Shown: positions 17,251 to 26,529, counted from the stretch's first letter. The stretch: DNA of 64,000 nucleotides from Trueperella pecoris (GCF_014926385.1 NZ_CP053291.1:1674001-1738000), one strand, 5' to 3'. The notes: generated by a model from the sequence alone, not told the origin. Numbers and translations: made by a program.

Positions 17251-20220
17251 TCATCCGTGGAGCGCAGTTCGCGGCGAGCGAGTCCGGCGGCGCACGCCCT
17301 TGCCGTCGCGTAGAAGTTCGGCTAGATGCACGCCCTGGTCGCCGACCAGCTGTGATGCCTGCGTACGGCACGAAAATCCGTCGGCGAGGTAGACCGCGTC
17401 GGGCGCGGCGGCCGCCAATTTGGGTAGCAGATCATTCTCGGCAACTTTGACGGACACCTCATAGTGACCTTTCTCCATTCCAAAATTCCCGGCGAGTCCG
17501 CAGCATCCGGAGACGGTCGTCAGGTGCGCGCCCGCGCCGCGCAGGAGTGCGGCGTCGGCCTGCCAGCCCATCACCGAATAGTGGTGGCAGTGTGGTTGGG
17601 CGACGATGTCGAGCCCGCTCAGGTCCGGCGGACGCCACCCGGTCGGCCCGATCGGCTCGGGTGCGGTCAACAGTTCGGCGAGGGTGAAGGTCATGGTGGC
17701 GACGACGTCGGCGCGCGGATCGTCCAGCAGGTCGGCCATGTCTTCGCGCAGCACCGCCGTGCACGAGGGCTCGACGCCCACGATCGGTACACCCGAGGCG
17801 GCAAACGGGGCGAGGACGTCGAGGAGGTTGGAAAGCTCCTTCTTGGCGTGATCGAGTTGGCCGGTGGTGATCCACGTCAGGCCGCAGCACGCGTCGCGCG
17901 GCGGGATGAGGACGGTGTAGCCGGCCCCCTGCAGCACGGCCACCATCGCCTGCGCCCCGGCGGTGTCGAGCGTTTCGGAGAAGGAATCGGCCCACATCAT
18001 GACGTACTTTTTCGACGACGACGCCGGCCCGGCCAGCTCCCCGTGTGCCGGCGCCCCGTGTGCCAGCTCGCCGCCGGCCAGTTTCATTGCCGCGAGCTCA
18101 CGGGCGGCGACCTGCCGGGCCTCCTCACGCAACGGCGCGGCGAGGCGCGAGAAGCGAGCCGTGGCGAAGCCGGGCATCTGGCGGCGCGTGTCCAGGCCCA
18201 CCGCGGCGAATGCGAGCTTACGCACGGGAGCGATCTTCATGGCCGCGTTGGCCAAGCGGGCGAGACCGGGCACGGCGGTGGCCCACCGGGCGAGGAGAGG
18301 CAGGTTGCCCAGGACGTAGTGCGTGCGCGGACGGAGCTTGCCTTTGAAACCGCGGTAGAGGGCCTCGGACTTGAACTTGGCGAGGTTGACCCCGGTGGGG
18401 CAATCGCGCGAGCAGGCCTTGCACGCGAGGCAGAGGTCGAGCGCCTCGTGAAGCGCGCAGTCGGCGAAGCCGCGAATGAGCTGGCCGTTGGTCACTTCCT
18501 GAAGCACACGGGCGCGCCCGCGCGTGACGTCCTTTTCCTCCTTCGTCGCCTGGTAGGACGGGCACATGTAGAAGCCCGCGCTGGTGCGGTCGGCACGGCA
18601 GTTGCCCACACCGGTGCAACGGTGAACCGCCTTGGTGAAGTCCCCCTCGTCCTGGCGGAAGTGGAATCCCCCGGCGTAGTCGGTGGGGCTCGCCGCGGGC
18701 CGGCGCAGGTCGGCGTCGATCGGCCGGGGGCGCACGAGCACGCCCGGGTTGAGGACGTCCTCCGGGTCGAAGAGGGCCTTGACCTGGGCGAAGAGGTCGA
18801 TCACCTCCGGCGGGTACATGCGGGTCAGGAGCTCGGAGCGGGCCCGGCCGTCGCCATGCTCGCCCGACATCGAACCGCCATAGCGCACCGCGATGTCCGT
18901 GGCGGCCTCCATGAAGGCTCGCATCGCCGGCACGCCGCCGGCCTCCTCGAGCGGGAAGTCGATGCGCACGTGCACGCACCCGTCCCCGAAGTGGCCGTAC
19001 ATGAGGCCATCGAGACCGCTGGCCTCCATGAGCGCGCGTAGCTCACGCAGATAGGGTCCGAGCATCGTGGGCGGGACCGCCGAATCCTCCCACCCTGGCC
19101 AGGCCGCCACGCCCGCGGGAGTGCGGCCACCCAAGCCGGCACCGTCGGCGCGGATGCGCCACAGCTGCGTGGCGTCGGGGCCGGGCTCGCGGACCATGAT
19201 GGCGTCGGTTCCGGCGTCGGCGCAGATGCCGGCCACGCGATCTTCCACCACCGAAAGCTCCTCCCCCTCTTGGGCGCCGACCTCGATAAAGAGCCAGCCG
19301 CCGCCCGCCGGTAGCTCGGGCACGCTGCCCTTGTTCTTGCGCACGGCCTCCACCAACTGGGCGTCGATTCCCTCGACGGCGAGCGGGGAGTGGGCGAGGA
19401 GCGCAGGGACGGCGTCGGCCGCCGCAGGCATGTCGGGATAACCGAGGACGATGAGCGTGGGGGCCTGGGCGATCGGCACGAGCCGAAGCACCGCCTCGGT
19501 CACGACCACGAGCGTGCCCTCCGAGCCGACCAGCATCTTGGCTAGGTCGCGGCCGTTCTCGGGCAGGAGGTGTTCGAGGGAGTAACCCGAGACCTGCCTG
19601 CTAAAGCGGCCGAAGTTTCGCCGAATCTGCGCAAGGTGGCCGCCCACCAACTCCGCCAGCCCAGGCACGAGATCGAGGCAGTCCGCACCCACCTCCAGGC
19701 GGCGACCGCGCCCGTCCAGGCAGGTCAGCGCCACCACGTTATCGGCGGTTCGGCCCCATGCCACCGCGTGCGGGCCACAGGCGTTGTTGCCGATCATGCC
19801 GCCAAGAGTCGCACGATTTTGGGTGGACGGATCGGGGCCAAAACGCAGGCCATGCGCGGCGGCGGCCGCCTGCAGGTCACTCATCACAACGCCCGGCTGA
19901 ACCCGGGCCGTGCGCGCTACCGGGTCGATCTCCACCACCTTGTTCATGTAGCGGCTAAAGTCGACCACCACGCCCTCACCCACCGAATTACCGGCCACCG
20001 ACGTGCCCGCACCCCTCGAGGTCAACGGCACGGAAAGCTCCCGGCACGCGGCGAGAACGGCGGCAACATCGGCGTCGTTCTTCGGGAAGACCACCACCTG
20101 GGGCGGCACACGATAGTTCGACGCGTCCGTCGAATACTCGGCGCGGGCGCGCGAGGAGGCGTCCACGTCCCCCTCGATGCGGGCGCTAATCAGGTCGACG
20201 ATGGTGAGCGATTCTTGCAT
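17251..20220 (-). CDS. FAD-binding and (Fe-S)-binding 2-hydroxyacid dehydrogenase
   Basis: A 989-residue fusion of a GlcD/Dld-type FAD oxidase with a GlpC-like iron-sulfur protein. The FAD-binding PCMH domain is at about residues 35-215 (TSRGAGTSVAGNSVGEGVV). The FAD-oxidase C-terminal domain includes GEHGDGRARSELL near residue 440. Two 4Fe-4S cysteine groups follow (CTGVGNC and CLACKACSRDCPTG). CCG repeats appear late (DACCGLTW and SGCCGLAGN). Such enzymes oxidise D-lactate or D-2-hydroxyglutarate at the membrane and pass electrons to quinone; which substrate applies here cannot be told. A GAGGAGG sequence precedes the ATG. It lies 36 bases after the FeoC-like gene and may share its iron-responsive transcript. 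Confidence 0.9.
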   Translation of the reverse strand: MQESLTIVDLISARIEGDVDASSRARAEYSTDASNYRVPPQVVVFPKNDADVAAVLAACRELSVPLTSRGAGTSVAGNSVGEGVVVDFSRYMNKVVEIDPVARTARVQPGVVMSDLQAAAAAHGLRFGPDPSTQNRATLGGMIGNNACGPHAVAWGRTADNVVALTCLDGRGRRLEVGADCLDLVPGLAELVGGHLAQIRRNFGRFSRQVSGYSLEHLLPENGRDLAKMLVGSEGTLVVVTEAVLRLVPIAQAPTLIVLGYPDMPAAADAVPALLAHSPLAVEGIDAQLVEAVRKNKGSVPELPAGGGWLFIEVGAQEGEELSVVEDRVAGICADAGTDAIMVREPGPDATQLWRIRADGAGLGGRTPAGVAAWPGWEDSAVPPTMLGPYLRELRALMEASGLDGLMYGHFGDGCVHVRIDFPLEEAGGVPAMRAFMEAATDIAVRYGGSMSGEHGDGRARSELLTRMYPPEVIDLFAQVKALFDPEDVLNPGVLVRPRPIDADLRRPAASPTDYAGGFHFRQDEGDFTKAVHRCTGVGNCRADRTSAGFYMCPSYQATKEEKDVTRGRARVLQEVTNGQLIRGFADCALHEALDLCLACKACSRDCPTGVNLAKFKSEALYRGFKGKLRPRTHYVLGNLPLLARWATAVPGLARLANAAMKIAPVRKLAFAAVGLDTRRQMPGFATARFSRLAAPLREEARQVAARELAAMKLAGGELAHGAPAHGELAGPASSSKKYVMMWADSFSETLDTAGAQAMVAVLQGAGYTVLIPPRDACCGLTWITTGQLDHAKKELSNLLDVLAPFAASGVPIVGVEPSCTAVLREDMADLLDDPRADVVATMTFTLAELLTAPEPIGPTGWRPPDLSGLDIVAQPHCHHYSVMGWQADAALLRGAGAHLTTVSGCCGLAGNFGMEKGHYEVSVKVAENDLLPKLAAAAPDAVYLADGFSCRTQASQLVGDQGVHLAELLRDGKGVRRRTRSPRTALHG

Positions 20221-20256
20221 GTTGCCTCCTCGGACGTTGAGGCCATTGTGCCCGAT

Positions 20257-20607
20257 TTACTTCGCGAACGCGCAGCCTGCACAACTAATGAGAGCCGCTT
20301 CAGTCTGTGCACCCTCGCTCCCGCACGCGCCTTGGCCCGAGGAACACAACGACGACGCCGTCCCGCCCAGTCCCGTACGCGCCAGATGGTTGACGAGGAC
20401 CTTGACGAACACCTCGCTCGTGCCCGTCTTGTGGGCGACGGCCGGGATCGTTCCGCCCGCCCGGATCTCGGCGAGGACGCGCTCGGTGACCGCGTAGGGC
20501 GCGGGCTGCGAAGGCGACGCATCGGCCGCGGGCGTATCTGCCTTGGCGGGCGCGGGCGGCGCGGACGGCGTCGTGCCACCGCGAGCCCGGCGTGAGCCCA
20601 GCCGCAT
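20257..20607 (-). CDS. FeoC-like small protein with winged-helix core and cysteine-rich tail
   Basis: A 116-residue protein starting 5 bases after the feoB stop. The N-terminus is Pro/Ala-rich (about 1-36). Residues 37-80 read as a small helix-turn-helix unit (VTERVLAEIRAGGTIPAVAH, then TSEVFVKVLVNHL). The tail carries four cysteines in two groups, CSSGQGAC at about 88-95 and CAGC at about 109-112. FeoC of Gram-negative bacteria has the same layout: a winged helix and a cysteine cluster that can hold iron-sulfur or zinc and tunes FeoB. I call it FeoC-like from position and architecture, not from strong sequence identity. Confidence 0.7.
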   Translation of the reverse strand: MRLGSRRARGGTTPSAPPAPAKADTPAADASPSQPAPYAVTERVLAEIRAGGTIPAVAHKTGTSEVFVKVLVNHLARTGLGGTASSLCSSGQGACGSEGAQTEAALISCAGCAFAK

Positions 20608-20612
20608 CTCTC

Positions 20613-22856
20613 TCACAAGAATAACTTGCCAATCTGGAAGATGCCCACGGCAAGTGCCCAAGCGAGGAGCAGTTGGACGACCACGGCGATCGTCGTGCGG
20701 CGGGAACCGATGAGCTTGGCCTGCTCGGCCACCGTGGCCAGGCACGGCGTGTAGGCCAGGACGAACACGAGGAAGGCGATCGCGGCAAGCCCCTGGAGGC
20801 CTTCGCCCGCGGTCTGTGTAAAGGTCTGGCCGAGGAGCTCGGGCAGGACGCCGAGGTCGTCGCCGTTGTCTTCGGCGTCGCCGGCCGCCTCCGGGTCCAT
20901 GTTGTAGGAGGCCACGATCGAGGACACCACGGTCTCCTTGGCGACGAAGCCCGTCATGAGGGCGCCGGTCATGTGCCAGTCGCCGAAGCCTGCAGGCTCG
21001 AAGACCGGCTCGAGCACCTTGGCGATCTGCCCGTAAGCGGAATGCTCCATGGCCAGCTCGGGGTCGGCGAAGGACTTGCCCTCGGCCATCGGAATCGCGC
21101 CCAAGAGCCACACGACCATCGTCATGGCCACAATAATCTTGCCCGCCCCCTTGACGAACACCCACGACCGCTGCACGGCGTGGCGGGTCAGAACGAGCAG
21201 GCGCGGCACCTGGTAGGCGGGCAGGATCAGCATGAGCGGGGCTTCGGCCTCATGCTTGGTGAAGAAGTGCTTCAAACCCCACGCGGCCACCACCACGAGG
21301 GCAAGGGAAATCACGTACATCGCGAACACCACCGTGCCCGCGTTGGCCGGGAAGAAAATCTTGGCGATCATGAGGTAGATCGTCAGGCGCGCAGCACACG
21401 AGGTGTACGGCGTGATGAGCACGGTCACGAGGCGCTGGGCCGCGGACGGGAGCGTGCGCGCCGCCGCAAGCGAGGGCAGGTTGCATCCGAAGCCCATGAT
21501 GAGTGGCAGGACCACGCGGCCATCCAGTCCAATGCGGCGCATGAGGCGATCGGCGAGGAAGGCGGCCCGGGCCATGTAGCCCGAGTCTTCAAGAATCGAC
21601 AGCGCCGCGAAGATCACGAACATGAGCGGGACAAACGAGGCGACCACGCCTAGGCCAGTCACCAGGCCTTTAATGAGAGCCGATTCCACCCACGTGCCGT
21701 CGAGGCCAGCCGACGACAACAGCCACCCGACGCCGTTGGCCACCGACAGCGCACCCTCGTCGTCGCTGGTGAAGAAGGCATCGAAGTGGTCCTGGATCGG
21801 GCCCACCCACTCCCCTGCCAGCTTGAACAGGAACCACATGACGGCAAAGAAAACCACAGGCCCGACGAACGGGTTGAGCAACACGCGGTCCACACGATCC
21901 GACCGCGAGAGGCCACGGCTGGCGCTCCCGTCGTCGTGGGCAGCGGTATTGATCGCCGACTCCACCCGGTCCACCCAGCCAAAAAGAGTGGTAGCACGTT
22001 CGAGTTCCGCCTCACTTGCGGGCTGGAGAGGATTACCCGTCGCGTCACCTGCCGGCATACTCGAAGGCTTAGCGACGTCGTTCGTGCGGGTCGGCCCAAG
22101 GTCAAGGCTCGTCACGCCCTGGTGCCCACACCCGCAGGACATACGCGCCCCACACGAGGTCTGCGCAAGGAGGTCACGGGAATCAACTTCAGACAAGTGG
22201 CACTGCGCGACCGGCCCAGAGGCAGCACGGGAATTGTAACCGGGAGCGGCAGGGTCAGGCTCAATACCTGCCACCCGTTTTGGTTCCAAAATGGCCTGTT
22301 CAACAAAACGGTCCAAGCTGGCATAGCTCGCGCGTTTACGCGGGTCAAAAACCATGACAGGGATACCCAGTTCGCGCGAGACCACCGACGGATCAATATT
22401 TACACCATTATCCGTGGCGACGTCCGCCATGTGAATCACGGCCGCCACCGGATAACCGGTCTGAGCAAGCTGAGCGACAAGATATAACGACCGGGTGAGA
22501 GCACCACCGTCGAGGACAGCCAGGACAAGATCCACGTTTTCTGTGCCCGATAGCGAAGCGATGGTATCCGCACCGAAATAGGTGCCCGCGAGAGTATCCG
22601 AAACAACCTTCTCATCCGGACTATTCGGCACTAAGGAGTACGTTCCAGGCAGATCGAGGATGCGCACTCCGAGGCTCTTCCACGTCCCTGCCTTCACCTC
22701 CACCGTCGTACCCGGAGCGTTGACGACCGCCTGGCGGGAACCGGTAACACCGTTAAATAGCGTGGATTTGCCGACGTTCGGGTTGCCGACGAGCGCGATG
22801 GACACGCCCGCGAACCGGTTCTTCGGCTTGTCGTCTACCTTGGTCTGAGTCATCAT
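20613..22856 (-). CDS. feoB: ferrous iron transporter FeoB
   Basis: A 747-residue membrane protein that imports Fe(II). The N-terminal G domain has the G1 motif GNPNVGKS at residues 24-31, G3 DLPGTYS, and a spacer with LSEVDSRDLLAQTSCGARMS-like cysteine and histidine residues. The membrane part shows two Gate domains (RAAFLADRLMRRIGLDGR near the middle and CLATVAEQAKLIGSRR near the C-terminus) and about eight segments. The cysteine-rich stretch CHLSE...CGARMSCGCGHQ in the cytosolic linker (about residues 218-247) is unusual and could bind metal. It overlaps feoA by four bases (ATGA), and the FeoC-like gene follows. Confidence 0.95.
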   Translation of the reverse strand: MMTQTKVDDKPKNRFAGVSIALVGNPNVGKSTLFNGVTGSRQAVVNAPGTTVEVKAGTWKSLGVRILDLPGTYSLVPNSPDEKVVSDTLAGTYFGADTIASLSGTENVDLVLAVLDGGALTRSLYLVAQLAQTGYPVAAVIHMADVATDNGVNIDPSVVSRELGIPVMVFDPRKRASYASLDRFVEQAILEPKRVAGIEPDPAAPGYNSRAASGPVAQCHLSEVDSRDLLAQTSCGARMSCGCGHQGVTSLDLGPTRTNDVAKPSSMPAGDATGNPLQPASEAELERATTLFGWVDRVESAINTAAHDDGSASRGLSRSDRVDRVLLNPFVGPVVFFAVMWFLFKLAGEWVGPIQDHFDAFFTSDDEGALSVANGVGWLLSSAGLDGTWVESALIKGLVTGLGVVASFVPLMFVIFAALSILEDSGYMARAAFLADRLMRRIGLDGRVVLPLIMGFGCNLPSLAAARTLPSAAQRLVTVLITPYTSCAARLTIYLMIAKIFFPANAGTVVFAMYVISLALVVVAAWGLKHFFTKHEAEAPLMLILPAYQVPRLLVLTRHAVQRSWVFVKGAGKIIVAMTMVVWLLGAIPMAEGKSFADPELAMEHSAYGQIAKVLEPVFEPAGFGDWHMTGALMTGFVAKETVVSSIVASYNMDPEAAGDAEDNGDDLGVLPELLGQTFTQTAGEGLQGLAAIAFLVFVLAYTPCLATVAEQAKLIGSRRTTIAVVVQLLLAWALAVGIFQIGKLFL

Positions 22857-23104
22857 GCTGCAACCAGCTCCGCTTCAATCTTCTTCGCCGACCGGTGATC
22901 AACCGCCACACGAGAACCTGCAATGTTGAGAACAAGTCCGCCAAAGCCAGCACGCTGAACGATCGTGGCCTGCGCACCGATACGGAGCCCGATCTCTTGC
23001 ATGCGCAACATGCTACGGCGCGGGAGTTCGATATCCGTCAAGCGAAGTGCCACGCGTGTGGGGCATTCGGAGAGTTTCATGTTTTCCTCCAAGAATGTGG
23101 CCAA
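22853..23104 (-). CDS. feoA: FeoA family protein
   Basis: An 83-residue SH3-like cytosolic protein, a partner of FeoB in ferrous iron uptake. The FeoA core is visible in GLRIGAQATIVQRAGFGGLV, and length is normal. It is the first gene of feoA-feoB-feoC-like, with its stop inside the feoB ATG. A DtxR/IdeR-type box about 96 bases upstream of its start suggests repression when iron is plentiful. Confidence 0.93.
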   Translation of the reverse strand: MATFLEENMKLSECPTRVALRLTDIELPRRSMLRMQEIGLRIGAQATIVQRAGFGGLVLNIAGSRVAVDHRSAKKIEAELVAA

Positions 23105-23199
23105 GGCCTAGCACGCTGCCGGACCAACGGGACGCTGGCGGGAAGCCAGGCCGGGTCAATAGCAGACCTATTGCAGATCAACCACAACCCACCGAGGAG

Positions 23200-23218
23200 C
23201 AAGGCTACCCTCACCTAA
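23200..23218 (-). promoter_or_regulatory. putative DtxR/IdeR iron box upstream of feoA
   Basis: On the minus strand this reads ttaggtgagggtagccttg. It matches the DtxR/IdeR 19-bp palindrome consensus ttaggttagcctaacctaa at 13 positions, including the whole first half-site ttaggt. It lies 96 bases upstream of the feoA start, where an iron-dependent repressor would be expected for an Feo operon. Regulation is inferred from the match. Confidence 0.6.
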
Positions 23219-23448
23219 TTGAGTTTCGAAAGCCGAAAGACCCCTTATTCAAATGTTGGAATGATTCCGGTTTTTGGGGGCCAAGCGTGGGGTGCTGGAC
23301 GTCATGGTGGCCCTCCACGGCGACACCCGCCACGTTGATGGGGCACCTGACGCGCTGATGAGCCGCCTGACGCGAAAAAGTCGGACCTGGCACAGCGCCG
23401 AGACGCCCACTGGAGCCCGGAACGGCCCTGGCCTGGCGACCCACATGA
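23219..23448. other. non-coding spacer upstream of the feo operon
   Basis: This 230-base stretch lies between the iron box and a long stem-loop behind the lipoprotein gene. Short frames exist on both strands but none has codon structure or homology that I recognise. It probably holds the distal promoter region of feoA and otherwise nothing I can name. Confidence 0.4.
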
Positions 23449-23517
23449 CCTTCGATGTCGATTTTTGAACCGATGTGGCGTATATACGAAGATCGGTTCA
23501 AAAATCGACATCGAAGG
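23449..23517. terminator. perfect 26-bp stem-loop downstream of the LppM-like gene
   Basis: Arms at 23449-23474 and 23492-23517 are perfect 26-bp reverse complements around a 17-base loop. The loop itself contains the 10-bp palindrome cgtatatacg (23479-23488). It begins 32 bases past the stop of the leftward lipoprotein gene, so it may end that transcript. It has no T-tract. Its arm length equals that of the stem-loop behind ppa, but the sequences are unrelated. Confidence 0.65.
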
Positions 23518-23548
23518 ACGGGTTACTCGCCCAACAAGGGCGGGCGAC

Positions 23549-25384
23549 CTATCGGAGGTTGTGCTCGGTGAATCCCTGCGGCGAATCCGCCACACCAGCC
23601 GCACCGGCCTGTGCCATCGCGGTCGAGTAACCGGTCGCAGCGGAATGCGAGGCCTCCTTGGCCATGTCAACGGCGCTCACACTGGCCGCCTTCGCAGACT
23701 TCCCCGCGCGCGAGAGAATCGGCGCCAGGCGCTTGCGGAAGATGACCGCCAAAGCCACTCCCACCAGCACCAGCGCGCCGAGGATGCTCAGGCCAATGAT
23801 CTTGCCCAGGCTTGGTCCGGATGCGTAGGCGTAGAGCGCGGGCAGCTCGCCGCCGTCGCCCTCGTAGGATGCCGTGGAGCCGTCAACCGTCCAGCCGCCC
23901 GTGGCGTCGGAGAAGCTGTGGAAGGTTCCCAGGTTGACGCGCGCGCTGACCTTGTCAACAGCCATCATGCCCACCATGCTTGCGGGATCTAGCTTGAGGT
24001 TGACCTGGTAGTCGGCGCCGTAGGCTTCCCTTTCGATGGTGCTGACGTCTCCCACCTCCACGGTGCCGCGCACGAACTCGTTGACCGCACTCGAGTTATC
24101 TGCCGCGGGCTTGAGCACGAGCGAGTAGGTTCGTTTGCCGTCAGCGTCAGACTTCGTCATGGTGCCGGCATCGGCCGGCGGGGTCAGCGTCTCGTCGATC
24201 TGGTCCAGGAAAGCTTCGTATTCGGCCATGTCGAGCACGGCGTCGATGTTGAGCGTCCACTGGCGCGACATGTCGACGTCCATCGTAATGTTCATCGAGT
24301 CGAAGGAGACCGACTTGACGAAGGTGAACTCGAAGGCGCCCGTGCCGTAGTTGGTGTCCTCGCCGTCGTTCGTGGGCGTCTTATAGCCCTCCGGCGCGGA
24401 GACCTTCACGGATACATCGCAGTAATCGGCGCAGATTTGCACCGGATCGACGCTGCCCTTGTAGGTGCGCTCGATGCGCGCGTCTTTGCCGGAGTTGTTG
24501 GCGACCTCGAACTTGGTGGTGTCCTTGCCGAACACGGCGTCCACTCGTTCGACGAGTTCCTTCTCCGAGGCCGCCGAGAAGCTCAGCGTGCGCTGGTAGT
24601 TCCTGCTTTCGCTATCGACGTCGGCGTCGACCTTCGCGCCCGCGATCTTGAGGGAAGCGAAGAAGTCGTCGTCGAGCTTCTTGAGCGGCGCGCCCGGGGT
24701 TCCGGAACGCTTCGTGCGCACGACGACGTCGTAGCCCTTCTCCCCGACCGGCGCGATTTCGAGGGCCACGGAGCTGAAGCCCTGGTCCTGGGTCTCGTCG
24801 ATGCGGAGGGTGCCGCCGTATTCCTGCGTGTAGGTCTTGTCGCCGAACTTGACCGTGCCGGCCCCCTCGGCCTCGATGACGTTGGAGGCCTCAGATTTGT
24901 CGATGACGTTCTCGACGACGAGCGCCTCCGGCAGCCACTTGAGCAGATGCGTCGAGGAGAAGTTCTCGGTGAACTTGAAACCCTTCTTCAGCATGCCGTC
25001 GGCGTTATAGAAGGTGACTTTGGGCGTGATGTCCTTGCCGCCGGCCTCGAGAACCTTCGCCACCTTGTCCTTGTAGTCGTCGAGCGAGGAGAAGGTGAGG
25101 GTGAAGGAACCGGTCACGTCGGCGTCGGCGACGTTGAGGCCCGAGTAGGTCAGCTCGGCTGGGAGGTGCTTTTTGATGGCGGCGTCGACGGCGTCGAAGC
25201 CACCTTGGATCTTGCCCTCGGCGTCCTGGTTGCGCTCCATCTTGAAGGACATGGTGCGGGTGCCGGCGCCGGCGTCGTTGAGCTCGAGTGCGGTGGTGAC
25301 GCGCGCGCCGCACGCGCTCAGGACGAGGAGGAGGGCCGCGAAGAGCGCGACCAGGCTAAAACGTGACGTAGTGCGTTGCGTCAT
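23549..25384 (-). CDS. LppM-like lipoprotein with C-terminal membrane anchor
   Basis: The protein has 611 residues from the ATG at 25384, which shares bases with the YIP1 stop (TAATG). A lipoprotein signal ends at LLVLSAC with the lipid-acceptor Cys25. The exported part appears to contain at least two LppM/DUF3153-like beta-rich units: about residues 27-200, and a later unit with ADYCDVSVKVSAPEGY carrying a Cys pair. A membrane segment follows near 525-548 (GLSILGALVLVGVALAVIF) and then a cytosolic tail. In mycobacteria LppM family proteins affect cell-envelope glycolipid traffic; that role is not proven here. It is coupled to the YIP1 gene. Confidence 0.8.
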   Translation of the reverse strand: MTQRTTSRFSLVALFAALLLVLSACGARVTTALELNDAGAGTRTMSFKMERNQDAEGKIQGGFDAVDAAIKKHLPAELTYSGLNVADADVTGSFTLTFSSLDDYKDKVAKVLEAGGKDITPKVTFYNADGMLKKGFKFTENFSSTHLLKWLPEALVVENVIDKSEASNVIEAEGAGTVKFGDKTYTQEYGGTLRIDETQDQGFSSVALEIAPVGEKGYDVVVRTKRSGTPGAPLKKLDDDFFASLKIAGAKVDADVDSESRNYQRTLSFSAASEKELVERVDAVFGKDTTKFEVANNSGKDARIERTYKGSVDPVQICADYCDVSVKVSAPEGYKTPTNDGEDTNYGTGAFEFTFVKSVSFDSMNITMDVDMSRQWTLNIDAVLDMAEYEAFLDQIDETLTPPADAGTMTKSDADGKRTYSLVLKPAADNSSAVNEFVRGTVEVGDVSTIEREAYGADYQVNLKLDPASMVGMMAVDKVSARVNLGTFHSFSDATGGWTVDGSTASYEGDGGELPALYAYASGPSLGKIIGLSILGALVLVGVALAVIFRKRLAPILSRAGKSAKAASVSAVDMAKEASHSAATGYSTAMAQAGAAGVADSPQGFTEHNLR

Positions 25385-26241
25385 TAGAAAGCCATCTCGA
25401 AGAGCGCCATGGTTGCCAGGCCGGAGACGAGCAGGGCCAGGCCGGTGAAGAGCGTGTGCGGGACGAGCAGGGACTTCTCCACGGGGGCGATGCGGTTGAG
25501 GCCCACGTAGAAGGAGAGCTCGGCCATGAAGATGGTCATGGGGATGCCGATCATGGAGATGATCGTCGCCAGTAAGAAGGTGGTGTAAGAGGGCAGGATG
25601 CCCACCACTGCCGAGATGACCAGCATGAAGATCCACGGGGTGGCCGCCACGGCCCACACGGTCGCGACCCGGCCGAAGGGGACGTTGAGCCCGCGCACCT
25701 TCAGCGTGAAGAACATGCCGGCGATGCGGGCGAAGACGAAGATGGCCGCGAGAATTGCGCCGATGAAAAAGGCCTGGAGGCCCGCGGAGAACGGGCTGCC
25801 GGCGGCGCGGAAGGCGGAGCCGAAGACGCGTCCGAAGGCATCGTTCGCGCCGTTGACGGTTGCGACGGCCACGGAGAAGTAAACCAGGCCGGTCAGGCCG
25901 AGGAAGACGCCGACGGCGACGTGCCAGTAGTGGCGGTAGGTCTCACCCAGGTTGAAGGCGTCCACGAGCTTACCCTTGAAGAAGAGGACAAGCGCGGCCC
26001 ACAGTGCGGTGAACGCGCCGCCGACCGTCTCGGTGGGCTTGGCAGGCGCCGCGGGGACGGCGATCGGCTCGGTGGGGGCCGCCGGCACGTAGGCCGGGGC
26101 TTCGGCCGGGGCCGGGGCTTCGGCCGGGCGAGTCGGAATAGGCGCCGTCTCGGCTACGCTGGGCTCACCCTCCGGGCGACCGGGCAGCGCAGCGGTCTGC
26201 GACATATCTGGTTCTTGCGTGGGATTGTTTTCGTTTTCCAC
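25384..26241 (-). CDS. YIP1 family membrane protein
   Basis: The protein has 285 residues from the GTG at 26241, which follows AAAGAGAT; an ATG at 26205 is the alternative. The N-terminal about 75 residues are a Pro/Ala/Glu-rich cytosolic tail. The rest has five or six membrane segments, typical of the bacterial YIP1/DUF1282 group. Its stop overlaps the start of the LppM-like lipoprotein, so the pair is likely to work together at the membrane. The biochemical role is unknown. A long-frame ATG at 26295 has no ribosome-binding site and is less likely. Confidence 0.75.
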   Translation of the reverse strand: MENENNPTQEPDMSQTAALPGRPEGEPSVAETAPIPTRPAEAPAPAEAPAYVPAAPTEPIAVPAAPAKPTETVGGAFTALWAALVLFFKGKLVDAFNLGETYRHYWHVAVGVFLGLTGLVYFSVAVATVNGANDAFGRVFGSAFRAAGSPFSAGLQAFFIGAILAAIFVFARIAGMFFTLKVRGLNVPFGRVATVWAVAATPWIFMLVISAVVGILPSYTTFLLATIISMIGIPMTIFMAELSFYVGLNRIAPVEKSLLVPHTLFTGLALLVSGLATMALFEMAF

Positions 26242-26452
26242 GGTATCTCTTTCATTTGTGCGTTTAGCATGTGCGTGGCACGAACCGGGCGGCACCGTGG
26301 CGGCACCTTCCGCGGCCGTGCCCTTCTACCCTAACAAGAACTTGTACCCAAGCGTACAAATCGCCCGCGGGCTGACCTCCCCGACACCGCCCGGCGCACG
26401 ACGCCGATGCGCGCGGCTGGCACCGACGCGCGGCGACCCCAGCACCCTAGGG

Positions 26453-26506
26453 CCAGACACCCAGCGCCAGACACCCAGCGCCCCAGCGCCAGACACCCAG
26501 CGCCCC
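26453..26506. repeat. 14-bp repeats (ccagacacccagcg, three copies)
   Basis: Copies lie at 26453-26466, 26467-26480 and 26489-26502. The last two are separated by an 8-base partial unit, and the first two are directly adjacent. They sit in the spacer between the divergently placed ends of the YIP1 promoter region and the ppdK terminator. No coding potential is credible. Confidence 0.85.
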
Positions 26507-26529
26507 GAAGAAAACACAGCAGACATGGC

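Noticed and set aside
23211-23501. 96-codon minus-strand frame between feoA and the lipoprotein gene
   Set aside because: It runs through the long stem-loop and has no ribosome-binding site or homology.
26453-26506. Possible CRISPR or satellite array
   Set aside because: Only three short 14-bp copies, no regular spacers.
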